DNA of 64,000 nucleotides from Macrostomum hystrix (GCA_950097015.1 CATNEN010000030.1:186001-250000); one strand, 5' to 3'. Positions 36,167-47,450 are shown, counted from the first letter of the stretch. Translations and numbers: made by a program. The notes: generated by a model from the sequence alone, not told the origin.

Positions 36167-36780
36167 CCCACCTGGACTGACCCATCTGACCCACCTGATC
36201 TGACCCACCTGATCTGACACACCTGATCTGACACACCTGATCTGACCCACCTGATCTGACCCACCTGTTCTGACACACCTGGACTGACCCAACTTATCTG
36301 ACCCACCTGATCTGACACACCTGGACTGACCCACCTTAAATGACTCACCTAGACTGACCCACCTTAAATGACTCACCTGGACTGACCCACCTGGACTGAC
36401 CCACCTGGACTGACCCACCTGGACTGATCCACCTGGACTGACACACCTTAAATGACTCACCTGGACTGACCCACCTGGACTGACACACCTTAAATGACTC
36501 ACCTGGGCTGACCCACTTGGACTGACACACATTAAATGACTCACCTGGACTGACCCACCTGGACTGACACACCTTAAATGACTCACCTGGACTGACCCAC
36601 CTGGACTGACCCACCTTAAATGACTCACCTGGACTGACCCACCTTAAATGAATCACCTGAACTGACCCACCTGGACTGACCCACCTGGACTGACCCACCT
36701 TAAATGAATCACCTGAACTGACCCACCTGGACTGACCCACCTGGACTGACCCACCTGGACTGACCTGACCCACCTCAATT
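36163..36780. repeat. 14-bp minisatellite starting at the NmrA-like stop codon
   Basis: About 44 copies of 14 bp (CTGACCCACCTGGA), with CTTAAATGACTCAC variants at regular intervals suggesting a longer, partly ordered period. The first unit overlaps the TGA stop, so the whole array would lie in the 3' UTR if transcription reaches AATAAA at 37099-37104. Confidence 0.95.
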
Positions 36781-38184
36781 TACTGAACGCACCTGGACTT
36801 GAAAGGTATTTTTAGCCTAAACCTGACACAAAAGACCCGAATCGGCATATTGCGAACAAACTCATCGTTTTTTATGTCAAAACCAAATAATTTCGAAGGA
36901 ATAATCACATTATTTTTTATCAGCTCACATTATTGATTTTTTATTACATATTTTTAACCCTTGCCGCCTTCAAAATGCACAAGAGTGCGACCACGCGAGA
37001 TTACGCAAGGACGATAGGTCTGTTGAATTTACTTCATTACTGATGCGAGCTCCACAACCTGTTAATCTCTATCTAAAGACTGGATAAGTAAAGTGGCGAA
37101 TAAAATTTCTTTAATATAATTCAATTTCCGGCATGCTAATGCACCATCTTCAGTGAATTAATTTTCTTGCCAAAATCACCTTCGTGTTAGACAGGTGAGC
37201 GATGAGCTGACTGTCTAGCTACTAAAGTGTGTTCAAATTAATTTGAGCACGACCTCTTCTGAACACCGTGACCTTAATCCGTTTCATTAACGACAAATTA
37301 GTCAGAACTAACTTTGCCTTTTCTCAAGCTCTATCAAAGTTCCCAGTGTGGGATCCCAGCGCAATTGGACAGCCATGACGTCCACATGAGAGCACTTTTG
37401 AGATTTGAGCAGTCTGAGCAGATGAGGTTGCTGGAGTACAAAGCGAAGTTGCTGGTTTGAGTTTTCGATTGCTAAACCGAGGGGTGATGGGATAAGTTTA
37501 ATGAGATGGGCATCGCGCCAATCGTTTCTAAACCGCAAGCATTTTCTTTCCAAACCCGCAAAAGCTTAAAACAACAAGATTTCAGTGGGCAGTTTTCCAA
37601 GTGTTTGGTGTTAACGAATGCTCCAAATCAGTGCACAGCCATGCGCGCTAGTAATTGCTCGGCCAGGAGTTTTATAGGACTCAGAGTCGGTGTGAGTTCG
37701 CCTGCCCTAATTAGCCTGGTCAGCAGTGCCACCAACCAGATGGAGCGGAACAGCAAAGACGGAGCTGCTGAGGGCTCGCAATTTACTTTTACTTTAGCAG
37801 CTGCTGTGCTCATAGGCAGCTGAGCGAGTATTGAATCTCTCTTTCTCCTCATTCTCAATTTTCCCCTTAGTTTGTTTTCCCTCTATCTCCGACTCGCTCT
37901 GTAATCAGCTGGCCTGAGTCCCTGCGCACTGAACTAGTGGGGAGTGGGGAGGGGCGATTCCCAATAGCCAATCAGAGTGAAGCCAATGAGAAGGAGGACG
38001 CGGGCCAGATGAGACTGGCGAAATTCCACACGCAAACGTCGCCACTCACCCGGTGTCACAGCTCAACTCATTGGAAATAAATTCAGCGTATGTTTGTGAA
38101 CGGAAGAGGAAAAAATATAGCACTGATCCCCCTTGCCACCTGAGCCGCGAGATACAGGCGCTGAGTAAACAGAGAACCCTGGCA
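36781..38184 (+). other. Spacer and opsin promoter region
   Basis: AT-rich. AATAAA at 37099-37104 is a candidate poly(A) signal for the NmrA-like gene. Before the opsin ATG lies a GC-rich stretch (GGGGAGGGGCG near 37947) and three CCAAT-type boxes between 37961 and 37987. Confidence 0.45.
37945..37987 (+). promoter_or_regulatory. Putative opsin promoter: GC box and CCAAT boxes
   Basis: GGGGAGGGGCG is followed by three CCAAT-like elements (near 37961, 37968 and 37983) about 200 bases before the opsin ATG. Spacing and clustering fit a proximal promoter. No TATA box is obvious. Evidence is motif-only. Confidence 0.35.
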
Positions 38185-38474
38185 ATGCCACTAGTTGACA
38201 GCATCGCACCGGGCAATCACACAACCACTGCTGCAACCTGGAGCCACTACTCCTTAGCCGCTTGGTGCAGCGTCATTTTCATTCTCAGCTTCACCTCCAA
38301 TGCATCCTCGGCCTACAACATCCTGGCCTCGCCATCACTGCGAAATCCCTCCATGCATGTGCTGTGCGCTGGCTTCATCGGCAACTGCGCCTGTGTACTG
38401 TCAGCAGCCTCCTTGAACCTGGCATCCGCCTGGCTTGCGGGCGACTGGGCCTTCCCGATGGGCTGGTGCTACTG
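38185..38474 (+). CDS. Divergent opsin, exon 1 (N-terminus, TM1, TM2, start of TM3)
   Basis: First of four exons (38185-38474, 39764-40100, 41270-41363, 44951-45405), 391 residues. Opsins are retinal-binding GPCRs. Retinal attachment is supported by the TM7 lysine in exon 4. ATG 38185 is the first in frame and is followed by an NHT glycosylation site. Exon 1 gives TM1 (SNASSAYNIL), LRNP, TM2 and DWAFPMGWCYW with the TM3 cysteine. At position 2.50 the usual Asp appears to be Asn (GFIGNCA). The donor TACTG|GTGAGTCAG is excellent. The join completes Trp. The group within opsins (peropsin, RGR, xenopsin or other) is unresolved. Confidence 0.87.
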
Positions 38475-39763
38475 GTGAGTCAGCACAATGCCCCTTGTCG
38501 GAACCTTTGTACCTCACACCTGACTCACAATGCCCCTTGTCGTCACTTTATCAACTCACACATGACTCAAAATGCCCATTGTCGGGGCTTTATCAACTCA
38601 CACCTGATTTACAATGCCCATTGTCGTCACTTTGTCACCTCACACCTGACTCACAATGCCCCTGTCGGCACTTTGTCACCTCACACCTGACTCACAATGC
38701 CCCTGTCGGCACTTTGTCACCTCACACCTGACTCACAATGCCCCTGTCGGCACTTTGTCACCTCACACCTGACTCACAATGCCCCTGTCGGCACTTTGTC
38801 ACCTCACACCTGACTCACAATGCCCCTTGTCGGCACTTTGTCGCTTCACACCTGACTCGCAATGGCCCTTGTCAACAATTTATCACTTATCAGCTGGTTT
38901 TTCTCTTCAGTCTGGTTTGTTACCGATCTATCCCTTAGAACAGGGAATTTTTCGCCTTGACTTGTTAAAGAGCTAATGAGCATTGCGAATCACGAATCTC
39001 ATTTTTCAATATAGTTTGGCTAGAGCATCTCAGGGTCAACCTGACCTCTCAGGGTCTCAGTCGTCCGTGGAAACAAAAAAATTAAGCTAGCCGCTGGTTC
39101 TGAATGTCTAACAAAGATTTAGTTCCTCAGACCAATTATCTCCTATCAGACAGACAACCGGAGGTTAACTGGCAGCAGGAAGCTCTGGGAAATCGATACT
39201 CCATCGAGGTACAAAAATGGAAATGAGCTCACTAAAGTGATAATTAAGGCAAAAATATTCTTCAGAACTAGCTATCCCTAGAATTATATTTCCTATTTGC
39301 ATTACGTCCGGCACAAAAAATCTGATCATGCCGATCCAGATCCGTTAAACTTTTTAGACTTTTAAATATAACGTTACTTTAGCAGTTGAAAGATCTCGCT
39401 ATTTTTCCCACTAGGAAAAATTGATGGGGTATTTCAAATGCCCAATGCCTACTTCACGAAGCTCCCTAAACAATTACGACCAATTTTCGAGTGAAAATCA
39501 ATGGTGAAATTATGATTTTTTGTGAGCTGAAAAATTATGCCTAGATATTAGTGGCTTTTGCCGCCAGAGACCCCTACGAGAATCTCGACGATGCCAATGT
39601 TTTGTGATTCTGGAAGTTGTTTCATCGGATAGAGCGGGAAATTTGAGCCCGTGTTCTGGACTTTCATGGCGGATTGGTTGAGTATTTTGGGAGATACAGA
39701 AAAAATGAAAAATGTGGGTATTTGAAACACCCCTGTGGTTTTTCAACTGTCATCTCCTCGCAG
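38475..39763 (+). other. Opsin intron 1
   Basis: GTGAGT donor and CATCTCCTCGCAG acceptor. The first 400 bases are a 41-bp minisatellite starting within about ten bases of the donor. The rest is AT-rich without features. Confidence 0.85.
38486..38880. repeat. 41-bp minisatellite in opsin intron 1
   Basis: Nine to ten copies of a 41-bp unit that includes CTCACACCTGACTCACAATG. The last five full copies are almost identical. The 9-mer CTGACTCAC occurs exactly about six times. It is the reverse complement of intron positions +1 to +9 (GTGAGTCAG). Confidence 0.95.
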
Positions 39764-40100
39764 GTATGTGTTCAGCACCTCCGTGTTGGGCTTGTTTAAC
39801 GTCAACCTGCTGACGGGCTTGTCCGCCCTGCGCTGCCGCATGGTGACCCGAAATCGGCCATTCGGCAGCGTCCAGGTTGGAGTCCTGATCGGCCTGTCCG
39901 CCCTAGTAGCCGTTGCCTGGAGCCTGCCGCCGATGTTCGACGTGTCCGGAGTTCGCCGCGTTGGTCACGTGGCCGCCTGCGACCTCGACTGGGCCGGCAA
40001 CCGAGTTGAGGACAAGGTCTACCTGGGCAGCCTGCTCAGCGGCCAGTACCTGCTGCCACTGCTGGTCATTGTCGGCTCCTACGTGGCCATCTTTGCTCAC
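39764..40100 (+). CDS. Divergent opsin, exon 2 (TM3-TM5)
   Basis: Carries the rest of TM3, TM4, the second extracellular loop and TM5. Opsin-like marks: VAWSLPPMFDVSG after TM4, AACDLDW in loop 2 (the Cys partner of TM3) and the TM5 P-L-L-V-I-V-G-S-Y pattern. Counting from the TM3 Cys, the D/E-R-Y site reads L-R-C. The position of the vertebrate counterion (113) is Tyr. Six residues before the loop Cys (position 181 equivalent) is Val and not the ancestral Glu. Donor CTCAC|GTGAGT, phase 0. Confidence 0.88.
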
Positions 40101-41269
40101 GTGAGTTGCACTTTTATAGCACAATGATCTTGACGCTTTGCTTACTCAATCTGCGTACTTTTTAGAATCAAATATTTATATTTTACTCAATTGTTTGCGC
40201 ATCTCGGAAAGCGAATAAAAATATTTTGCACTAATATTTTTCTTTTCACTCGAGCAACTCCGTGACTAAATCTGGATTAAAAAAGCAGACGACAATAGCC
40301 GTTTTCTGCTTTCACTGCTAATGAAAAATTGTCGCTGGAAGCAACATTTGTTTTCTGGAATCGGTTGCTATAAAAAGTCTTCCCAGATAGCAAATGGCAG
40401 AAACATCGAAGAAAAAAAATTTTGAATGCACTCAGTCCTGACATACTTAGTGGTATCTGGGCAATGCGAAAATGAAAACAACGAGAAGCTTTTAAGCTTG
40501 TTGTTTTCTAAACAATAGACGACTGCTCAAAGCTTAACTGTGACCAGGATATATAATGACATTTTCTTTGCTATGGTACTCGTAATAGATAACAAAATAT
40601 GTTGGAGAAATTCTTAAAGAGAAATTGAGAAATGCTGCAATTCTAAAAACAAAAGTGATTTTCCGCTCTGTGCTTTTAAGTGCTCAATAACAGTGTGAGT
40701 AGCATCAGTGTGCTCAATAACTGCATGAGTAGCTTCAGTGTGCTCAACAACTGCATGAGTAGCTTCAGTGTGCTCAATAACTGTATGAGTAGCTTCAGTG
40801 TGCTCAATAACTGTATGAGTAGCACCAGTGTGCTCAATAACTGCATGAGTAGCTTCAGTGTGCTCAATAACTGTATGAGTAGCATCAGTGTGCTCAATAA
40901 CTGCATGAGTAGCTTCAGTGTGCTCAACAACTGCATGAGTAACTTCAGTGTGCTCAATAACTGTATGAGTAGCTTCAGTGTGCTCAATAACTGTATGAGT
41001 AGCACCAGTGTGCTCAATAACTGCATGAGTAGCTTCAGTGTGCTCAATAACTGCATGAGTAGCTTCAGTGTGCTCATTTATTCGATATATTCGATAACTT
41101 TGCTCGTCAAATATATTTGACGATATATTTGCTCGACGATATATTTGCTCGTCAAATGAAGCGAGATAAGACAATCTAATTAAATGCAAGTTAATCCCAA
41201 ATCTAACTATCCTTTCAAGCATTTCTACTAGCAGTAATATATGCACTCGTGTTTTGGTCTATCTGACAG
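40101..41269 (+). other. Opsin intron 2
   Basis: GTGAGT donor and ATCTGACAG acceptor. AT-rich with a 30-bp minisatellite in its second half. No other feature is seen. Confidence 0.85.
40676..41078. repeat. 30-bp minisatellite in opsin intron 2
   Basis: About 13 copies of a 30-bp unit (TGCTCAATAACTGCATGAGT plus AGCTTCAGTG). The order of GCATG/GTATG and TTC/ACC variants repeats partly every eight units, hinting at block duplication. The CTCA...TGAG arms are self-complementary. Confidence 0.95.
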
Positions 41270-41363
41270 ATCCGCCGGCACCGCGCCACCGGGGTGTCCA
41301 CCGGCAGTGGGAATCAGGCTCGCCGGGATCGTCAGTTCGTCATCCACGTCCTGGCTATCATTG
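41270..41363 (+). CDS. Divergent opsin, exon 3 (ICL3, start of TM6)
   Basis: Short 94-base exon: IRRHRATGVSTGSGNQARRD followed by RQFVIHVLAIIG. It supplies the basic third intracellular loop and the first turns of TM6. Acceptor CTATCTGACAG, donor CATTG|GTGAGG, phase 1. Both neighbouring joins keep the frame, and without this exon the TM6 start would be missing. Confidence 0.82.
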
Positions 41364-42123
41364 GTGAGGAGACGCATTTGGGTTTAGAAACTGGATAAGT
41401 TTAATAGACAAACGCCTTTTCACTGGAAACCGGTCTTTGATTGGCCAAGATTTGAGTTGCTGCTATTTTTAGATTAGTTTGTGGGGATGACCATCCATTT
41501 AACCATCCCTAGCCCGGAGCCCGGAGCACGTGACCTGCGCCAGCAAATCAAACTTTTAGGTCGAATGCACATTGTGGAGATAAACTCGGTACCTTCATTG
41601 GTGTACTTTAATGCTCAGCGATGATTAATAAAAGGCCCAGACCTTTAGGAGCAACATACAATGAGTGCATCTGCACGCAGCAGCAGCAGCAGTAATATTC
41701 TCGGAAAAATGAGCATCATACTTGTCTACTGCAGCTAAAGAGTCGGGCTGCAAGTCTATCATACACCGACTTGTTCATTTTTTCTGCTAAAACAAATTTT
41801 ATACGAATCGCGTGCAGCAGTGGTGGAAAAAATTAATGTTAGGCGAGCCATATTGTGAGAGTAGCTTTGAATAATTTGGATAATTGAAGCTTGTAATTAT
41901 TCAGGCCGAATATCTACTCATTGATCCAGCACACGGGACAGACGGGGCACAAATTATGCTGCAGTAGCAGAAAAAAATTTAATGTTGATGCCAGTGATGT
42001 AAGCAGGTGCACATTATCTAGCGCACATTCTTATAACGCTTTACTGTCGGCAGTGTTCACAGGACACAGAACACAAAACTAGAACTAATTTAAATGGAGT
42101 GAAAAAAGCACAAGGCGTTAGGT

Positions 42124-42835
42124 GGCGAAAGCGTATCGGACTAGAACAGAGAGTCAACGGATAGGAAAGAAAGTGAGAGGGCGTGTGGTGGGCACAATTG
42201 TGTGTCGGATCAGCGCAGAGAATCAACGGATAGGAAATGAAGTGAGAGGGCGTGGGGTGGGCGTGAAAGGGTGTCGGATCAGCGCAGAGAATCAACGGAT
42301 AGGAATTGAAGTGAGAGGGCGTGGGGTAGGGTGGGCACAATTGTGTGTCGAATCAGCGCAGAGAATCAACGGATAGGAAATGAAGTGAGAGGGCGTGGGG
42401 TGGGCGTCAAAGGGTGACGGATCAGAACAGAGAGCCAACGGATAGGAAAGAAAGTGAGAGGGCGTGGGTGGGCACACTTGTGTGTCGGATCAGCGCAGAG
42501 AATCAACGGATAGGAATTGAAGTGAGAGGGCGTGGGGTAGGGTGGGCACAATTGTGTGTCGAATCAGCGCAGAGAATCAACGGATAGGAAATGAAGTGAG
42601 AGGGCGTGGGGTGGGCGTCAAAGGGTGACGGACCAGAACAGAGAGTCAACGGATAGGAAAGAAAGTGAGAGGGCGTGGGGTGGGCGCGAATGTGGGTCGG
42701 ATCAGCGCAGAGAATCGACGGATAGGAAATGAAGTCAGTGTGTCGGACTAGAACAGAGAATCAGCGGATAGGAAATGAAGTGAGGGGGCGTGAAAGGGTG
42801 ACGGACCAGAACAGAGAGCCATCGGACATTATTGA
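42124..42835. repeat. Long-unit minisatellite in opsin intron 3
   Basis: About eleven units of roughly 55-70 bp built from CAGAGAATCAACGGATAGG, AAATGAAGTGAGAGGGCGTG and a variable GGGTGGGC... segment. Two unit types alternate (an ATTGTGTGTCGG type and an AAAGGGTGACGG type). Unit length varies by insertion or loss of the variable segment. Confidence 0.92.
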
Positions 42836-44635
42836 AGAAAGGCTGGCGAGAGTGGGTTCAAAAAGTCAATAGAATTGAGTGAAAAGGATGACAAAGTTTC
42901 TGAGCCATGCATTTAAGTCAATTTTAAAAGTGCAAATAAGAATTCGTTGCCTAAATCATAAGCCGCTAGAGCGGGGAGTTCAGCGTGCCTCCTATTCGTT
43001 ATTTCTGAAGAAATTAGCGCAAAAAGCTTGGCACACAGTAACAAGCCCTGAGGAAGCGTCGCTTGAGCGCTCGCACGCCGGTCAAATTCTACACCCATTC
43101 TGGGCTTTGGGAGTCGACCGTGAGTCTGTTCTCCTTATGCTTAAGGGAAACTTATGCTACCCTTACTCACTTTCTTCTATCTTTTCTCCCTGTCTGTTCT
43201 ATGGCACTGCGGATCAGTGTGAGGGATTTAATCCCACTCCCTGGAAGCGGCAGGCAGGTGTGATAACATCGCAGACTGATGGGGCCTGATCACTTTCCCC
43301 AGCTGCAACTAGATGCCGCTCAAAAATAACTCCCCATTAGTTCGTGGAGCAGTATTTCTGTTAGGTATATTTTGAACCCAGTCATATCTGTGTCTGTTTG
43401 TTCTCTCCATCGAGTCTACCATCCCTCCACCTCTAGATGCTTAAGCTTCATGCCTAATTCATTACTCTCATTCACTCTGAGAATAGCTGCTGGCTCTTCA
43501 GGATTCACACTCGACAGGCACCCAGCAACGCAGGCAGCAACGGCGCAAAAAAGCGAATGAGCGATGGGCAAAGAAGATAAAACAAGACAGAAGCAGCCTG
43601 TACGTCATAAATTTATTTGCCGAGCTCGACTTCAATGGGTCAGACTAAAAGTGCAGACATTGCACAGTTAGCACTAATTGCCGACTGTGCCATTCTTTAT
43701 TTCAAGCAAATAGCATTTTAATCAAGAGAAGCACCAGCAGAATTAGCTTTTTTTCGTGGAAATGCACACGAACATTCTTTTTTTATCAATATCGCCTCTT
43801 TCCTCCCGAAACAGTCGATCATGAATTCTGTCAAAAAATTGTCATTTAGCAACCGGCACGCCTTTAATCAGGAAGCATAATCCAAAACCTAATGAAACCG
43901 TGCAGTCAACCGTGCAGGCTTTTTAATATGGAACTCAAAAGCAGCAACAATCAATTAAAGCTTTTGCTGAAATTTTATAGCTGCTTTTAGTGAAATCAAC
44001 AAAATCTAGTTTTTTTATTCTAAATGCAGTCGCTTCAAAATGCTCGACTGTTTCATTTGAGCCCATAGAGGCTTCAAAATTTCCAAAATTTGGTATTCTG
44101 TTTTGACTACCTTTCGACCACGTTGTGGTCCATCCGTAGTGTATAGTTGATGGCCCAATTTCAGAACCTCAAAAGATTATCCTGTCATCCACAGTTTTGA
44201 CCATTTTATTCTTAAAGTACCCCTGACTTTGCTTTGTTTTAGTTGCCGATTAAAACTCGCAAACTTCGATTGTACTTCAAAGTACCTTCTTTCAACAATC
44301 AGCAGAAGAATAATACGAGCAATACTGTCCGGAAGCAGCCGTATCTTCTTAATTTCAATAATAAACTGAAAACGAGGACATAGAAAGTCGATTAGAAAAA
44401 AATGTGATGAATTAAGTCGATGAGTTATCAGTTCGATTCTGAGCGAAACTTTGTCACTGGCGCAACAGGAAGTCTGCTTTTTGTGAAGCAAATTCAATTC
44501 GCAGGTTTTGTCTATCTAATCATCCCCACCTGCGTCGATAGAGCCAGTGGACTTTTAAAGGCTTCATGAAATTTAGGCATGCAAGCCCTACGATCGGGCC
44601 CCATTTCAGGACATCGACTTGAACTGAAAACACAA

Positions 44636-44949
44636 GTTTAACTGACTTTAACCCAATCTAAATCCACTTTAACTGACTTTAACCCAACCTAAATCCACTT
44701 TACCTGACTTTAACCCAATCTAAATCCACTTTACCTGACTTTAACCCAACCTAAATCCACTTTACCTGACTTTAACCCAATCTAAATCCACTTTACCTGA
44801 CTTTAACCCAACCTAAATCCACTTTACCTGACTTTAACCCAATCTAAATCCACTTTACCTGACTTTAACCCAATCTAAATCCACTTTAACTGACTTTAAC
44901 CAAATCTAAATCCACTTAACTGACTTTAACTAAACCTAAACCCACTCCA
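44636..44949. repeat. 31-bp minisatellite abutting the opsin exon-4 acceptor
   Basis: About ten copies of a 31-bp unit (CTGACTTTAACCCAATCTAA plus ATCCACTTTAC). The last, diverged units run to CCCACTCCAG, the acceptor itself. Each unit has CTGAC and TCTAAAT, both close to the metazoan branch-point consensus, and pyrimidine runs. Confidence 0.95.
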
Positions 44950-44950
44950 G

Positions 44951-45405
44951 CATCCTTCTTAGTCTGCTGGACGCCCTACGCCATCTTGGCCGTCTGCAGC
45001 CTCGCCGAGGCGCTCAGCCTTGACAGCGACCTCTACCGCGTCCTGTCCACCGCAGCCCTCATGTTAGCTAAGACCGGCATGGCCGCCTCCGCCCTCGCCT
45101 ACTTCGCTGTCAACGTTGAGTTTCGTTCCGCCTTCGCCGCCACACCGCTTGGCCGGCGACTTCGCTGCCTCAGCTTCTGCATTGGCGACGACGCCAGACG
45201 CGACGGTGGCAGCGACGGCGGCCGGGACGGCCAGCAGACGGAGGCCATGGAGCTGCGTCGCGCTCGCGTTAACGGCCAAGACAATGAGATCAGTGACGAC
45301 GAGAGCAGCCGGAGCGACGACGACAGCAACGACGGAGACGGAGAGCGACACCGGCCGGCTAACGGCGAAGAGGCGACGCCGTTGAAGTTAGAGACCGGAG
45401 TCTGA
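44951..45405 (+). CDS. Divergent opsin, exon 4 (TM6, TM7 with retinal lysine, tail)
   Basis: Completes TM6 with the canonical CWTPY and gives TM7 with the retinal-attachment lysine in LMLAKTGMAASALAY. Counting from that Lys, the NPxxY site reads S-A-L-A-Y: Asn and Pro are lost and Tyr is kept. The tail has an acidic Ser cluster (SDDESSRSDDDS) resembling CK2 sites and ends ETGV, a class I PDZ-ligand pattern. Stop TGA at 45403-45405. The acceptor is CCCACTCCAG. With DRY and D2.50 also altered, classic G-protein signalling is in doubt. A photoisomerase or non-canonical role is possible but not shown. Confidence 0.88.
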
Positions 45406-45421
45406 CCTGCCCGGATTCAGG

Positions 45422-45550
45422 ATGGCAAGTCGGAAAGCGCAGCAACAGCCACAGCTGCAGCTAGCGGTGGTGATACTACTCACAGTAGGCTTTGTCAGTA
45501 GCGGACAACAGTTCGCTTTTTCCGGTCTCGTCAGGTGTGCTGCTAATTGA
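45422..45550 (+). CDS. Small signal-peptide ORF right after the opsin
   Basis: Starts 16 bases after the opsin stop codon and encodes 42 residues. A Gln-rich start precedes a hydrophobic core (LAVVILLTVGFVSSG) and a short remainder ending CAAN. The core and a small residue at the likely cleavage site (VSSG-QQ) look like a secretory signal peptide. An acceptor-like GGATTCAG ends one base before the ATG. The frame may end at TGA 45548 or be spliced at TCAG|GTGTGC (45535), in which case this is the first exon of a secreted protein whose other exons I cannot find. Codons are GC-rich, as in genes here. It could be a peptide precursor or a second cistron of the opsin transcript. Confidence 0.45.
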   Translation: MASRKAQQQPQLQLAVVILLTVGFVSSGQQFAFSGLVRCAAN

Positions 45551-46065
45551 AACCCGTCCTTGATTAGAAGCTTTGGAGGGGATTAGTTTAGGGAATTTTT
45601 ACTTAATCTCTAGGCATTAGAGAATAATTATCATTGCAAGTTGTCCCTTATCAAGACAGTTTATTGTCGTCCATCACTAGGTCTACATACTAGGCAGACT
45701 AAAACAAAGAATTTTTTTTGAAAAAAGGCATATCTTTTTGAAACGCAGTTCCAGACGATACGGTCAGAATTTTAAAAATAATATTTTTCTACAACAAAAC
45801 ACTAGATATTGATCCTGTCATGCTTGAACTGTGCTCAGAAAACGAATTTTCCCTTCCTCATGAGCTTCTTCGTGCGTTGAAGGTTTTGTTACATTTCCCA
45901 ACTAAACTTATCCTGTAGCAGTTTTCAAGCATCACATTTTCCAATTTCTCTTTCCAGTGCAAGCAAAAATTCCATTTAGAAATTTTCTTAGAAACTACGC
46001 AAAAATATTGTATTTTTGCCGGTTGAAATATATTTTTTGTAACGAATGCTGTTTTACATATGTGC

Positions 46066-46510
46066 AGACAGTTTGATGGACCAGTACGGAATGTGCAGCC
46101 AGTTTGATGGACCAGTACGGAATGTGCAGCCAGTTTGATGGACCAGTACGGAATGTGTAGACAGTTTGATGGACCAGTACGGGATGTGCAGCCAGTTTGA
46201 TGGACCAGTACGGAATGTGTAGACAGTTTGATGGACCAGTACGGGATGTGCAGCCAGTTTGATGGACCAGTACGGAATGTGCAGACAGTTTGATGGACCA
46301 GTACGGAATGTGCAGACAGTTTGATGGACCAGTACGGAATGTGCAGCCAGTTTGATGGACTAGTACGGAATGTGCAGCCAGTTTGATGGACCAGTACGGA
46401 ATGTGTAGACAGTTTGATGGACCAGTACGGAATGTGCAGCCAGTTTGATGGACCAGTACGGGATGTGCAGCCAGTTTGATGGACCAGTACGGAATGTGCA
46501 GCCAGTTTTA
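46066..46510. repeat. 31-bp minisatellite
   Basis: About 14 copies of GTGCAGCCAGTTTGATGGAC plus CAGTACGGAAT, with GTAGACAG and GGGAT variants. The open frame on the minus strand over this array is a by-product. Confidence 0.95.
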
Positions 46511-46933
46511 TTCTTGCCATTAACATCATTATTCTAGTGTAGAGGTTTTAAAACACTCTTTCACTATGCTCGTTTGCATTGCCTGCATGTAACTTCGATT
46601 TGTGTCACACCAACAAAATTAAATTCACTTTTTGTGTTTAGAAGTTGCACTGGGATTGTGTTGTCCAAGGATTTTCTTAGAAAACAGAATAGCCCTTTCC
46701 CCATTCTTTTTTACTATCGAAAACTTTTTTCATTCTTGCGACCTGCTAAGTGAGCAGACAGTATTTCTTCAAGACAATATTTATGTTGTCCACTTGTGTC
46801 AAGTGTTATGTTTGTGTTAATTAGCTCTAATAGTACACTCGTATTTGTTTGTGTTATCGATCTTGTTAAAGAGTCCAAGTATTTTGTTTCTTCAACTTTA
46901 ACGTATCCGCAGTAGAAGCGTGTTCCTGCCCTT

Positions 46934-46978
46934 ATCACAGAACTTATCACAGAACTTATCACAGAACTTATCACAGAA
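46934..46978. repeat. 12-bp short array
   Basis: Four copies of ACAGAACTTATC. It is too short for inference but is a clean repeat. Confidence 0.85.
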
Positions 46979-47164
46979 CGGTGTTTTCTGTGATCTTCAA
47001 AGCGCTTGCATTCCCTCGTCAAAAAGAGGCAGTCGAAATTCTTTCAGAAAAAAAATAAAAAAACTTTTACGCTCATAAAAATGTTGCAACCAAAATTAAT
47101 TTGACTTTCTTCAAATGCATTTCTCCTAATCGACAGAATATTTAAAAAAATATCTTTCTACCGA

Positions 47165-47450
47165 AGGATCAGTTCCATGAAGGATCAGTTCCATGAAGGA
47201 TCAGTTCCATGAAGGATCAGTTCCATGAAAGATCAGTTCCATGAAAGATCAGTTCCATGAAGGATCAGTTCCATGAAGGATCAGTTCCATGAAGGATCAG
47301 TTCCATGAAGGATCAGTTCCATGAAGGATCAGTTCCATGAAGGATCAGTTCCATGAAGGATCAGTTCCATGAAGGATCAGTTCCATGAAGGATCAGTTCC
47401 AGGAAGGATCAGTTCCATGAAAGATCAGTTCCATGAAGGATCAGTTCCAT
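47165..47450. repeat. 16-bp minisatellite
   Basis: About 18 copies of CCATGAAGGATCAGTT, nearly perfect. It begins and ends abruptly in AT-rich spacer sequence. Confidence 0.96.

Larger units (their letters stand above)
41364..44950 (+). other. Opsin intron 3 (3.6 kb)
   Basis: Holds two arrays (42124-42835 and 44636-44949), the second running right up to the acceptor. A CAG repeat of five units lies near 41678. Otherwise AT-rich. ORFs at 42879-43289 lack coding character. Confidence 0.8.
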
